Below are positions 25,310 to 33,308 of a stretch of DNA of 64,000 nt, piece after piece (the first letter of the stretch is position 1; the number at the start of each line of letters is the position of its first letter). Origin of the DNA: Candidatus Bipolaricaulota bacterium (GTDB taxonomy: Bacteria; Bipolaricaulota; Bipolaricaulia; UBA7950; UBA9294); contig JANQGM010000006.1 of assembly GCA_028277345.1 (NCBI GenBank), positions 1 through 64,000 of the forward strand, read 5' to 3'. The position numbers and the translations under genes are program-made. The notes under the pieces are model-generated. The model was not told the origin of the DNA and searched no databases. It was given only the letters and a program-made list of their open reading frames with translations.

Positions 25310-26536
25310 ATGCGTAGCGTATCGGATCGATCGCGAGCTTTGAAAGGCTCGCCAATCCGGCGGCTGGTCCCTTTTGCCACCGCAGCCAAGAAGCGCGGTA
25401 TCCACGTCTATCATCTCAACATCGGACAACCCGACATTCCGACGCCCGAGTCGTTTATGCGCGGCGTCCGCGAGGCAGATATCGACGTCCTCAGCTACGC
25501 GCCTGCGCCCGGCATCCACGCAACCCTCGAAGCGTTGATCGCGTTTTACGCGGACATGGGCGTGGCGCTTTCCGACGATGAAATACGGATCACGATCGGC
25601 GGGTCCGAAGCCTTTGCTTTTGCGCTTCAGATCACGTGCAATCCGGGGGATGACGTGCTGGTTCCCGAACCCTTCTACCCGAACTACAACGGCCATGCCG
25701 TGATGAACGGCATCAACATCGTTCCGATTACCACGAAGGTGGAGGAGGGGTTCCATCTCCCACCGATCGAGGAGATCCGTGAACAGGTTTCGCCCAAGAC
25801 GAAGGCCATTCTTTTCTCCAACCCCGGAAATCCGACCGGCGTCGGCTACACCCGGGACGAACTCAAGGGATTGGTCGACCTCGCGATTGAGCATGACCTC
25901 TTCGTGATCTCGGACGAACCGTATCGAGAGCTCATGTACGAAGGTCATGCGACGAGCATTCTCGAGTTCCCGGAACTCGGCGAGCGCGCCATCCTGGTGG
26001 ACTCCATCTCCAAGCGCTTGTCCGCCTGCGGCGCCCGGATCGGCTGCATCGTCAGCCGCAACCCGGAGGTCATCGCCGCCGTGGACAAGCTCTGCCAAAT
26101 CCGCCTTTCGGCGCCGACGTTCTCGCAACTCGGTTTGGTGAGCTTCCTCAATGACCCGGACTACGCAACGGCGATCGAAGACATTCGAACCCAATTCCAT
26201 TCTCGCCGAGACACCCTGTTTGAGGCGCTTCAGACCATTCCCGGCGCCGTCTGCCGGAAACCCGAAGGCGCGTTCTACATCTTCGTCAAATTCCCGCAGA
26301 TCGATGACTCCGAGGAATTCGTCAAGTACATGCTCAATGAGTTTGATCTCGATGGCGAGACGGTCATGGTCGCTCCGGGAGCCGGGTTCTACGCCACGCC
26401 AGGCGTCGGACACGACGAAGTTCGCATTGCCTATGTCCTTGAGGAATCGAAGCTGTTGCGCGCCGTGGAGATCCTCAAGGCGGGGATTGAGGCCTATGCG
26501 GCCTCCCGAGAAGGCGCCGTCACCACAGCAGGATGA
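25310..26536 (+). CDS. Class I/II PLP-dependent aminotransferase (AspC-like)
   Basis: A 408-residue fold-type I aminotransferase. LNIGQPDIPTPE near the N terminus, YAPAPGIHATLEALI, FSNPGNPTGVGYTRDEL and the cofactor-binding ISDEPYRELMYEG are standard. The Schiff-base lysine is in DSISKRLSACGARIG. It resembles aspartate/tyrosine aminotransferases of subgroup I-gamma and would exchange amino groups between an amino acid and 2-oxoglutarate; the exact donor is unknown. GGAGGTG precedes the ATG. Its end overlaps the tlyA start by four bases. Confidence 0.9.
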   Translation: MRSVSDRSRALKGSPIRRLVPFATAAKKRGIHVYHLNIGQPDIPTPESFMRGVREADIDVLSYAPAPGIHATLEALIAFYADMGVALSDDEIRITIGGSEAFAFALQITCNPGDDVLVPEPFYPNYNGHAVMNGINIVPITTKVEEGFHLPPIEEIREQVSPKTKAILFSNPGNPTGVGYTRDELKGLVDLAIEHDLFVISDEPYRELMYEGHATSILEFPELGERAILVDSISKRLSACGARIGCIVSRNPEVIAAVDKLCQIRLSAPTFSQLGLVSFLNDPDYATAIEDIRTQFHSRRDTLFEALQTIPGAVCRKPEGAFYIFVKFPQIDDSEEFVKYMLNEFDLDGETVMVAPGAGFYATPGVGHDEVRIAYVLEESKLLRAVEILKAGIEAYAASREGAVTTAG

Positions 26537-27267
26537 AGGAGCGCCTGGACAAGGTCATCAAGCAGCGCCGGCTCATCCGTAGCCGCTCGCGTGCGCAGCG
26601 CATGATCGAAGCCGGACGCGTCAAGGTCGACGGCCGCATCATCAACCGTCCCGGGCATCCCATCGATGTTGAGGCGGAGATCGACATCCTCTCCTTCGAG
26701 AAGTACGTCAGCCGGGGCGGCGAGAAGCTCGAAGCCGCCCTGGAGCAGTTCCGCATCGATCCACGCCACCGCGTCTGCCTCGACGTCGGCGCTTCCACCG
26801 GCGGATTTACGGACTGCCTGCTTCAGCGCGGAGCCAAGAAGGTCTATGCCATCGATGTTGGGCACGATCAGCTTCATCCTCGCTTGCGCCGCCATCCCAA
26901 CGTCGTCGCTCGCGAAGGCCTTAATGCCCGCTATCTTGAACCCCAGGATGTCGACGACCCCATCGAACTGATCGTGATCGACGTGTCGTTCATCTCCCTA
27001 AAGCTGATCCTTCCGCCACTGCAGGATATCCTCACACCCTCAGGCGACATCATCGCACTCGTCAAGCCTCAGTTTGAGGTCGGGAAGAACGCGTTGCCCG
27101 ACGACGGCGTCGTGAAGCGCGAGGACGATAGGCAGGCCGTGCTCGACAACCTGTCCGCCTTCATCGAGAACGAGACACCGTGGCATCTCGCGAATCAGAT
27201 GCCCTCCCCCATCGAAGGCGGCAAGGGCAACGTCGAATACCTGTTTCACCTCACGGGCCGAAGCTAA
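26533..27267 (+). CDS. tlyA: TlyA family rRNA 2'-O-methyltransferase
   Basis: A 244-residue protein with an N-terminal S4 RNA-binding domain (about 3-60, RLDKVIKQRRLIRSRSRAQR) and a C-terminal FtsJ-like methyltransferase domain whose SAM site is VCLDVGASTGGFTDCLL. VIDVSFISLKLILPPL and LVKPQFEVG are family segments that hold catalytic lysines and aspartates. TlyA methylates cytidines in 16S and/or 23S rRNA. The ATG overlaps the aminotransferase stop, so the two are coupled. Annotation of this family as haemolysin in databases is historical. Confidence 0.92.
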   Translation: MKERLDKVIKQRRLIRSRSRAQRMIEAGRVKVDGRIINRPGHPIDVEAEIDILSFEKYVSRGGEKLEAALEQFRIDPRHRVCLDVGASTGGFTDCLLQRGAKKVYAIDVGHDQLHPRLRRHPNVVAREGLNARYLEPQDVDDPIELIVIDVSFISLKLILPPLQDILTPSGDIIALVKPQFEVGKNALPDDGVVKREDDRQAVLDNLSAFIENETPWHLANQMPSPIEGGKGNVEYLFHLTGRS

Positions 27268-27779
27268 GCCTCTGGTTGCAGAGCAATCGGGATCTTCTTC
27301 TCAATCCAAAGCGCGGCCAACCATGCGATCGTCAATCCAGTGATCACATGCAGCAGTGTGAACGCGACGCCGAAGAAACTGAGTTCGTAGAGCAGGATGG
27401 GCGCCTTAATCGTGGACCATGCTCCGAGCAAGAGGATTCCATTGGCAAAACGAGCGCCTTTTCGAATGAGCATCGCCACGATCGGGAACGCTACATAAAG
27501 CGGCCCCGCTGCAACGGCGCCCAACGCCAAGGCCCAGAAGGCTCCCGCAATGCCCGAATCGGCGCCCATGTGCCTGACGACACGCTCTCGCGGCACCCAC
27601 ACATCGAAAAGGTGAACGAGCACAAGGATCGGCGGGAGGATCGAGAGCATCGTACCGGCGCTCGTCCAGGAAAGTGACAGCGCACGAAGCCCGCTACTTC
27701 GATTCACAAGCAGCAAAGCAATGAGTCCGCTGGCGATCAACAGAAGCTTGGCGTACGACCGAAGGCGCTTCATCTCCAC
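27264..27779 (-). CDS. Half-size DUF318-like permease, subunit B
   Basis: A 171-residue membrane protein of about five helices resembling one half of the DUF318/ArsP permease fold seen at 11898. It has GPLYVAFPIVAMLIRKGARFAN, an arrangement equivalent to the conserved helix region of the full-length protein, but no Cys-Ser-Cys motif. It overlaps the companion half-size gene by 10 bases and is convergent with tlyA (four-base overlap at the 3' ends). The two halves probably form a heterodimer with one transport path; the substrate is unknown. Confidence 0.72.
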   Translation of the reverse strand: MEMKRLRSYAKLLLIASGLIALLLVNRSSGLRALSLSWTSAGTMLSILPPILVLVHLFDVWVPRERVVRHMGADSGIAGAFWALALGAVAAGPLYVAFPIVAMLIRKGARFANGILLLGAWSTIKAPILLYELSFFGVAFTLLHVITGLTIAWLAALWIEKKIPIALQPEA

Positions 27780-28255
27780 CTCGTCATCAAGAGAAGAAGC
27801 AAGCCGAAGCTCGCTGAGGCGAGCACAACGCCGAGATTCCTCGCCACAGCGAATCGCGTCCCAAAGAACTTTCTCTCCAGCGGGAAAGTCAGGACGCCAA
27901 CACCCATCAGCGCGGAGATGAAGATGCCGGTCTGCATCAACCCCGCTCCGTTTTCAAGCAGCGTCGCCCCCAGGGGAAAGGCGATGAAGCTGGGAAGCAG
28001 AGAGACGGATCCGAGGATTAGGGCAATCAACGCGCCGAGAAGGCCCGATGTATCGCCAAGGCGCTGCGAGATCGTTTCCGGGGGAATGATCGCCAACGAA
28101 AGCCCGACAAGTAGAAGGATAAACACCATCTCCGGAAGAAGCTTCAAGAAGGCCATCCAGGACTTTCGCAAAGCCGTTCGCGTCTTCCCTGCATCAACAA
28201 TGGCGGATACGAGAAGAAGAAGGCCAACGCCACCATAAAGCCAGAGTGGATTCAT
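27770..28255 (-). CDS. Half-size DUF318-like permease, subunit A
   Basis: A 161-residue membrane protein with about four or five helices. SVSLLPSFIAFPLGATLLENGAG and the preceding ALIALILGS match the half-permease organisation of the partner gene downstream. There is no signal peptide or metal-binding motif. The ATG is internal to the end of the PadR gene (28252-28255 overlap), so regulator and both permease halves form one operon of three overlapping genes, controlled at the PadR operators near 28.66 kb. Confidence 0.72.
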   Translation of the reverse strand: MNPLWLYGGVGLLLLVSAIVDAGKTRTALRKSWMAFLKLLPEMVFILLLVGLSLAIIPPETISQRLGDTSGLLGALIALILGSVSLLPSFIAFPLGATLLENGAGLMQTGIFISALMGVGVLTFPLERKFFGTRFAVARNLGVVLASASFGLLLLLMTRWR

Positions 28256-28629
28256 CGATCGCTCGCCTCGGCGTCATGGGGCGGCGAAGGAATACCTGGC
28301 GAACTGTCCCCCTCCATGCGCGTCAACCAGAGCTGAAGGTTCTCGGCACATTGATGGATGCTTTCGCGATAGCCATTGAGCGCTCGGCGGCCTTGCTTCG
28401 AGATCCTGTACACCTTTCGAACCGGGCCAGGAGACGATGCATCGACCCTGGCCTGGATCAAACCTTCACGCTCCAGCGAGGCCAACGTTCGATACACAAT
28501 GGCGCTATCCATCCGATGATGGGGAATCCAATCGCTTAGACGTTCCAGAAGCTGCGATCCATAGCCATCCTTCTCCGCTAGCAGCAGCAAAAGAAACGCA
28601 GGAGCGAATCGTCCAACACGGCGTTGCAT
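28252..28629 (-). CDS. PadR family transcriptional regulator
   Basis: A 125-residue winged-helix regulator of the PadR family. LLLLLAEKDGYGSQLLERL and the wing RKVYRISKQGRRAL are diagnostic, with an IVYRTLASLEREGLI recognition helix. I use the ATG at 28629 because GGGGAGGAC lies just upstream; the frame runs back through the operator region to 28695. Two perfect palindromes with the core TGTCTNAGACA lie upstream, which is a classical autoregulation arrangement. The controlled genes are the two half permeases. Confidence 0.88.
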   Translation of the reverse strand: MQRRVGRFAPAFLLLLLAEKDGYGSQLLERLSDWIPHHRMDSAIVYRTLASLEREGLIQARVDASSPGPVRKVYRISKQGRRALNGYRESIHQCAENLQLWLTRMEGDSSPGIPSPPHDAEASDR

Positions 28630-28648
28630 GTCCGTCCTCCCCTTAAGC

Positions 28649-28679
28649 TGTCTAAGACATCTAACTGTCTCAGACAGTT
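28649..28679. promoter_or_regulatory. Tandem PadR operators
   Basis: TGTCTAAGACA (28649-28659) and the 17-base perfect palindrome AACTGTCTCAGACAGTT (28663-28679) share the core TGTCT-N-AGACA, with centres 17 bases apart. They lie 20-50 bases before the PadR start codon. On the minus strand a TTGATA to TTAGAT pair brackets the larger site, so binding would block the promoter. Confidence 0.75.
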
Positions 28680-28719
28680 TATCAACGAAACGCACTTGCT
28701 ACCAGCCTGCGTAGACGTA

Positions 28720-29637
28720 TTACGATGTCGAACGCGCCGAGAGGCGATCCACAAGACGTGCAATCAGCTGTTCCTGGTTAAGACACAGGGTGGGGTTGTC
28801 ATTCTCGTCAAGCAGCTTGTCGACCAATGCGTCCAGGGTCTTTCCCACTTCCCATTCCGTTCCAACCAAATAGCGTAGCTTCGGTTCACCCGAAACCAAG
28901 GCATGGAGGACGGCATCCGCAACCGCTTCCGGCGGCGACAGCCTTCGATTCGTTTCGGATTCTTCCGCTTCATCGTCGCGGGAAGGAGGATTCAGGAGGG
29001 CGTCGGCCAGCGACTGGCACTCCTCCACGAACGGAGGCTTCGCCTTTCTGCACCGCGCCACGGTTCCCGGCAACGAGGCGTCTCCGATGGACGTCGCCAC
29101 ACCGCCCGGCTGAACGATCGACGCCTTGACACCATATCGCTCCAGTTCCAAGCGTAGCGTCTCGGTATAGGACTCCAACGCATGCTTGGTCATGGTATAC
29201 GGCCCGAAGTAGGGCTTGGACATCATGCCGCCACGCGAGCCGATGTTCACAATGCGCCCTCGCGATTCCAACAAGAAGGAAAGAAAGGCATTGGTCATTC
29301 GATGCGGACCAAAGACATTCACGTCGAAAATCTGTCTAAGGGCGGCATCGTCCCAGGTGTTCAGCATGCCGAGTTCTCCAATTCCGGCATTGTTGACCAA
29401 CCCGAATAGGCCATGGCCACGATTCTTCACCGTCTCAACGGCTTCATGAATCTGCTCGGGAATCGTGACATCGACTCGTAAAGGGATGGCGCCAGGGATT
29501 CCCTTGAGTTTCTCAACATCCGAGTCCTTGCGAATCGTCCCATAGACGATATGTCCACGCTCGGCCAAGGTACGGACCACACAGTGCCCGATCCCAGCGC
29601 TGGCGCCAGTAACGAGAACGGCTCGGGTTTCACGCAT
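28720..29637 (-). CDS. SDR family oxidoreductase
   Basis: A 305-residue short-chain dehydrogenase of the longer, membrane-lipid-like type. VLVTGASAGIGHC at the N terminus binds NAD(P), LVNNAGIG follows, and the active site has Ser in NIGSRGG and Tyr/Lys in YTMTKHALE. The C-terminal 80 residues beyond the Rossmann core contain a helical cap ending in VDKLLDENDNPTLCLNQEQL. The substrate is unknown. GGAGGAAGACA precedes the ATG. It lies downstream of a GNAT gene on the same strand. Confidence 0.9.
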   Translation of the reverse strand: MRETRAVLVTGASAGIGHCVVRTLAERGHIVYGTIRKDSDVEKLKGIPGAIPLRVDVTIPEQIHEAVETVKNRGHGLFGLVNNAGIGELGMLNTWDDAALRQIFDVNVFGPHRMTNAFLSFLLESRGRIVNIGSRGGMMSKPYFGPYTMTKHALESYTETLRLELERYGVKASIVQPGGVATSIGDASLPGTVARCRKAKPPFVEECQSLADALLNPPSRDDEAEESETNRRLSPPEAVADAVLHALVSGEPKLRYLVGTEWEVGKTLDALVDKLLDENDNPTLCLNQEQLIARLVDRLSARSTS

Positions 29638-29661
29638 TGTCTTCCTCCAGTCACGAATGGG

Positions 29662-30234
29662 TTACCGTTTTGCGTGGCGATCTTCGAGAGAGTAATCCTC
29701 TGCATTCGATTCCGTCTTCTTCTCCAGCAAATAGGAGGGATGCTGCAAGCCGGTGGGCGCATAGAACTCTTCATGGGTAAACACGAATCCAAGCTTGCAG
29801 AGAAGGCTTCTCGATGCTGTATTCTCTGGGTGGTGGCCGGCGAATAACGCCCTTGCACTCAGTTTTTCGAAGGCATACGCAATGACAGCACGCGCGCCTT
29901 CCAAGGCAAACCCACATCCCCAGAAGCAGGGATGCAAGTGGATGCCCAATTCGTAAGCGCCGCTTTCAAGATCGTACGGACGCAGCCCACAGCAGCCAAC
30001 GAGTTCCTCCGTTTCGCGCTCAAAGACAGGCCAGTATTGAACGCCGAACTGTTTTAACCGCTGAATCTCCGCGTGCAACCGTTCACCGATCTCATCCTCT
30101 GTGAAGGTTCCCGTCGCCGAAATGTGCTGAGCAACTTGGGGATCGCCCCAAAGCGCGAGAGCCAAGGGGAGATCCGAGGCACACCATACCCGAAAGATCA
30201 AGCGCTTCGACTGCGGAAGGCTCACGGCACCCAT
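29662..30234 (-). CDS. GNAT family acetyltransferase (RimJ/RimL-like)
   Basis: A 190-residue acetyltransferase of the ribosomal-protein/amino-acid type. SKRLIFRVWCASDLPLAL is the standard opening. CCGLRPYDLESGAYELGIHL forms the core strand. The acetyl-CoA region follows as FWGCGFALEGARAVIAYAFE, and HPENTASRSLLCKLGF forms the late helix. It would transfer acetyl from CoA to an N-terminal or side-chain amine. The ATG at 30234 overlaps the end of the upstream small protein gene by 13 bases. Confidence 0.85.
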   Translation of the reverse strand: MGAVSLPQSKRLIFRVWCASDLPLALALWGDPQVAQHISATGTFTEDEIGERLHAEIQRLKQFGVQYWPVFERETEELVGCCGLRPYDLESGAYELGIHLHPCFWGCGFALEGARAVIAYAFEKLSARALFAGHHPENTASRSLLCKLGFVFTHEEFYAPTGLQHPSYLLEKKTESNAEDYSLEDRHAKR

Positions 30235-30494
30235 TCCATGAATACGATTTCCGGCTGGCCGAGAACTCCGGACTGCTCCTGCGCGTCCGGAACCTCCTCT
30301 GAGGTCACGAAGCGCTTCGCAGCCTCCAAATCGATCACCTGGAACCAAGCAACAACGTCCGTCGCGTCATCGAGGTTTCGTACAACCCGTTCCAGAATCA
30401 GCCCAGCGTCTCGCTGAGCGTCTGCATGACTGTCAAAAACGGCTTTCCACCGGTCAAAATCCGCCACACGCTGACGAGCCAGTAGGTAGAACAT
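30222..30494 (-). CDS. Small dimeric alpha/beta-barrel protein
   Basis: A 90-residue protein resembling the dimeric alpha-beta barrel (ABM/EthD-like) family: FYLLARQRVADFDRWKAVFD at the start, then RNLDDATDVVAWFQVID and a closing PEIVFMEW strand. Members dimerise and may bind small ligands or act as monooxygenases; no catalytic residue can be assigned. The ATG at 30494 follows GAAAGGGG. The next gene, a GNAT, overlaps its end. Confidence 0.65.
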   Translation of the reverse strand: MFYLLARQRVADFDRWKAVFDSHADAQRDAGLILERVVRNLDDATDVVAWFQVIDLEAAKRFVTSEEVPDAQEQSGVLGQPEIVFMEWVP

Positions 30495-30604
30495 GTTGCC
30501 CCTTTCCATGCAACAAGTGAGGATAAGCGTCGAGATCCGTTGCATCCACCGGTACGTCACGCACATTGCCGGCAAGCGCATTCTTTCTCGAAAGGGAGGT
30601 TCGG

Positions 30605-31120
30605 TTGATTCTTCAAACTCGACGGTTGATCCTGCGCGAACTCACGCTTGAGGATCTCGAACCGCTCTACCGCATTCTTTCCGATCCGATCGCGATGGTC
30701 CATTACCCTCAGCCGTTCGACCGAGAACGAACGAAGGAATGGATCGAGTGGAATCACCACAATTACCGTGACTACGGACATGGATTGTGGCTGTGATTGA
30801 GAAACGAAGCGGTGTTTTTCTCGGGGATTGCGGCCTCACGTTACAGCGGGCCGATGGTGTCGACAAATTGGAGATTGGCTATCACATTGCCAGAAATCGA
30901 TGGGGAGAGGGACTGTCCACGGAGGCCGCTCGCGCCTGGGGACTATGCCTTTGACGTTCTTGGAAGGAATCGAGTGATCTTCTGGATGAAACCGAACAAC
31001 ATGGCCTCCCGTCGCGTTGCAGAGAACGCGGGGATGCGCATCGAGAAAACGACGCTTAGCAATCACGGACGTCCGGCCATTGTTTACTCGATGCGACCCG
31101 CAGACCGCGCCCCGGCCTAG
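30605..31120 (+). pseudogene. GNAT acetyltransferase disrupted by two compensating frameshifts
   Basis: The first part, LILQTRRLILRELTLEDL, is a RimJ-like start and reads to HGLWL followed by TGA at 30794. Continuity then moves to another frame (VIEKRSGVFLGDCGLTLQ to STEAARAW, about 30792-30940), and returns to the first frame for GDYAFDVLGRNRVIFWMKP and NMASRRVAENAGM. All conserved GNAT blocks are present, in order. TTG at 30605 with GGGAGG upstream is the probable original start. Two indels of opposite sign restore the frame, so this is either a decaying gene or sequence error; translated as is, it gives only fragments. Confidence 0.75.
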
Positions 31121-31157
31121 ACGAATGTAAATCGCCTTCTTCGCTCCTTAACGGTGA

Positions 31158-31520
31158 CTATTGGGATCTCGGCTCGTAAAGCTCCAACTCGTTTCCGTTC
31201 GGATCGCGAAACTTGGCGCAATACCCGGCGTCCGGGCCAAGTTCGTACTTCTCCCGCAGGATGCTGCCACCGTACTCCTCAATGCGCTTCAGCGTATCGT
31301 CGATGCTGGACACCGTCAGAGAGAAGCTGAGGCTGTTCATTGAAGGCGTCAGATCCTGATCCAAGGCTCCATGTATGTTTTCGATTTCGAATAGCAGAAA
31401 CCTCTCGCGAAACGGCGTAATCACGAAACCGAAGACCTCGCGATAGAAGGTCTCGGCCATCTTGATCGCAGGTGCAGGAATGACGATCCAATCGATGCGG
31501 ACAGGCTCCATAGCGTTCAT
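31158..31520 (-). CDS. VOC family protein
   Basis: A 120-residue vicinal-oxygen-chelate protein with the first module VIPAPAIKMAETFYREVFGF and the second ending in CAKFRDPNGNELELYEP, the usual terminal motif. The AFRDPNGN-type loop is well kept. The role may be glyoxalase-like, or binding of an electrophile. It lies downstream of the DUF4111-type nucleotidyltransferase gene on the same strand, 25 bases away. The ribosome binding site is weak. Confidence 0.82.
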   Translation of the reverse strand: MNAMEPVRIDWIVIPAPAIKMAETFYREVFGFVITPFRERFLLFEIENIHGALDQDLTPSMNSLSFSLTVSSIDDTLKRIEEYGGSILREKYELGPDAGYCAKFRDPNGNELELYEPRSQ

Positions 31521-31544
31521 GCGCCAAGTCTAGCTGAGAACGGC

Positions 31545-32318
31545 TTATTTCCGAAATCCAGCGTTCGCCGCCTTGATCTGTCCGTCAGCGAAGGCCAGAA
31601 ACGATGCAACGTCACGACGCATGATGGCCCAGTCCTCGTCTGTGGCCGTTCCCCGATAGGACGACCGCGCCCGGTCAATCAGCGACGACCATTCCGGATA
31701 GCGGGTTTCCGCCCATTGCGCAGAAGCGAACTTGGAGACCACCACGTCTCTCGTTCGATAGCTGTACATAAGGCGGCAAAGGTTGAGGATGCTGTAGCCG
31801 GGGTACTTCTGAAGGTGATCGACGACATACGTAAGTTCGCCACGCAATGCCACATCGAGTTCGTCCCAAGTTGGTGCCGGGAACAGCTCACTTGGCTGAG
31901 GGCCGTGCAAGATGACGCAACGTCCGGCCAGCATGTGCGCACGATGGAGGGCCCAGGACGAATCCACGACGTCTGCCAAGACCTGATGTACCGGAGGATC
32001 GGGCTGAGGCCGCCGAACCTGATCGAGGAGCAGGTAATACGCATCCAGCTCTTCGCCGAGTGGAGGGTAGGACCGCGCCATCTCCTCGTGAATCGCGTTC
32101 ACCCCGGCACGTTCAGCATCGGTCAGCGCCTCGGACAGAATGGCGTGAAAATCGACATCGCCCGTTGCCTCAGTCTCCGGGAAGATGGAGGCGCCATAGA
32201 CATAAAGACCGACCAGCTTCTCGCCGAGCGTGCCTTTCAAGCAATCGCGATAGGCATAGCACAGTTCGGCAATGGCTTCAGGCAGTGGAGATATGCGATC
32301 GATCTTTCTCGTACTCAT
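31545..32318 (-). CDS. Aminoglycoside adenylyltransferase-like nucleotidyltransferase (DUF4111 type)
   Basis: A 257-residue protein of the ANT(3'')/ANT(9) architecture. An N-terminal nucleotidyltransferase domain has GLYVYGASIFPE followed by GDVDFHAIL, where the Asp-x-Asp binds the metal ions of catalysis. The C-terminal helical DUF4111-type domain contains NLCRLMYSYRTRDVVVSKFASAQW. Known relatives adenylylate spectinomycin or streptomycin, but many environmental copies have not been tested. I start at the ATG 32318, which overlaps the stop of the upstream membrane gene by four bases. Confidence 0.75.
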   Translation of the reverse strand: MSTRKIDRISPLPEAIAELCYAYRDCLKGTLGEKLVGLYVYGASIFPETEATGDVDFHAILSEALTDAERAGVNAIHEEMARSYPPLGEELDAYYLLLDQVRRPQPDPPVHQVLADVVDSSWALHRAHMLAGRCVILHGPQPSELFPAPTWDELDVALRGELTYVVDHLQKYPGYSILNLCRLMYSYRTRDVVVSKFASAQWAETRYPEWSSLIDRARSSYRGTATDEDWAIMRRDVASFLAFADGQIKAANAGFRK

Positions 32319-33232
32319 GGCGCGGCCTTGTCCTCCATCGAGCGAACGCACCGATAGCCAAGGTAGGTGGGCGAGAACGTCTTGTCTCTTTTCCAGACTC
32401 CGCCATCATAGACTGCGATGTAGGCATGGGTTTCGGACGCTTCGGTCTCCGTCCACCAATAAATGACAGGCGAGTGCACATTCCACAGGGGCGACTCCTT
32501 GTCTGGCCTGAGATCGTAAACCGCGCGTTCACGCTCGGCATCCCAGACGCCCCTGCTATTCTCGCCATGCAATGCCATTGACCTCACCACCTCATCCACC
32601 GAGGGCAATCGCCAGACGTGGACCGGCGATTCCGCCATGCTCATCCCATCATCGCGCAGGCATGCGCACGCATACCCAGCCGAGTGCCAATCGGTTCCCG
32701 CCTGCGGCCACCCGGGGCCGTCCGGAGCCCAAGCCAGACGCACACCGTTTCCGGAAACAACACGAAGGCCTAAGTCACCATCATGCACCCGCTGTGAAAC
32801 CCGTAGGGCGGGTCCCATTCCGAATCCGATGAGGACGGCCAGAGGAGTAATCATAATCAAGGCCAGCGCCACTCGTCGCGGACGTGGACGACCGAACCAA
32901 TGGAGTCCTCCCAAGAGCAGCAGCGGCAGCATGAGCAGCAGGTTCGCCGTCATGTTGTTGCCTCGGAAGAACCAGAGAATGAGCGCGGCAAGCAAACCAT
33001 GTAGCACGGCTCCGATTCTCGGCCAAGCCACAGCACAGACAGTCACAACGAGAAAGAGCAGCATGGGGCTCAGATACTGAGCAACAGACAAGCCAACGTT
33101 CTGCCAGAATGACGCGAAATGCCAGCCCTCATGAAAGGTCTCGATCGCACCCCAGAACGCCCAGAAGCACGTTATCGCAACCGACAATCCCACGGCGATC
33201 CATCCGAGAAGGCTCCTGCATCGTCGACTCAA
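32315..33232 (-). CDS. Membrane protein with C-terminal DUF1566-like domain
   Basis: A 305-residue protein. The N-terminal 140 residues hold about five hydrophobic helices, including LLLMLPLLLLGGLHWFG. The rest is an extracytoplasmic domain resembling DUF1566/Lcl: WRLPSVDEVVRSM, then YWWTETEASETHAYIAVYDGG, then YLGYRCVR at the end. Such domains occur in surface and ligand-binding proteins. A TTG start at 33232 has GGAGAA about nine bases upstream; no ATG in frame occurs before the first helix. The next gene overlaps it by four bases, suggesting an operon. Confidence 0.65.
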   Translation of the reverse strand: MSRRCRSLLGWIAVGLSVAITCFWAFWGAIETFHEGWHFASFWQNVGLSVAQYLSPMLLFLVVTVCAVAWPRIGAVLHGLLAALILWFFRGNNMTANLLLMLPLLLLGGLHWFGRPRPRRVALALIMITPLAVLIGFGMGPALRVSQRVHDGDLGLRVVSGNGVRLAWAPDGPGWPQAGTDWHSAGYACACLRDDGMSMAESPVHVWRLPSVDEVVRSMALHGENSRGVWDAERERAVYDLRPDKESPLWNVHSPVIYWWTETEASETHAYIAVYDGGVWKRDKTFSPTYLGYRCVRSMEDKAAP

Positions 33233-33308
33233 GACAATTCTCCGATCACTCGTTCTTCAAGCACCCCGCGCAACGACTGCACCCATCCATGCGCGGCATC
33301 ACTAGTGC

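Noticed and set aside
25127-26413. Long open frame (428 codons) antisense to the aminotransferase gene
   Set aside because: It is an antisense shadow of a fully recognisable PLP enzyme in GC-rich sequence, with low-complexity Asp/Arg-rich translation and no family features.
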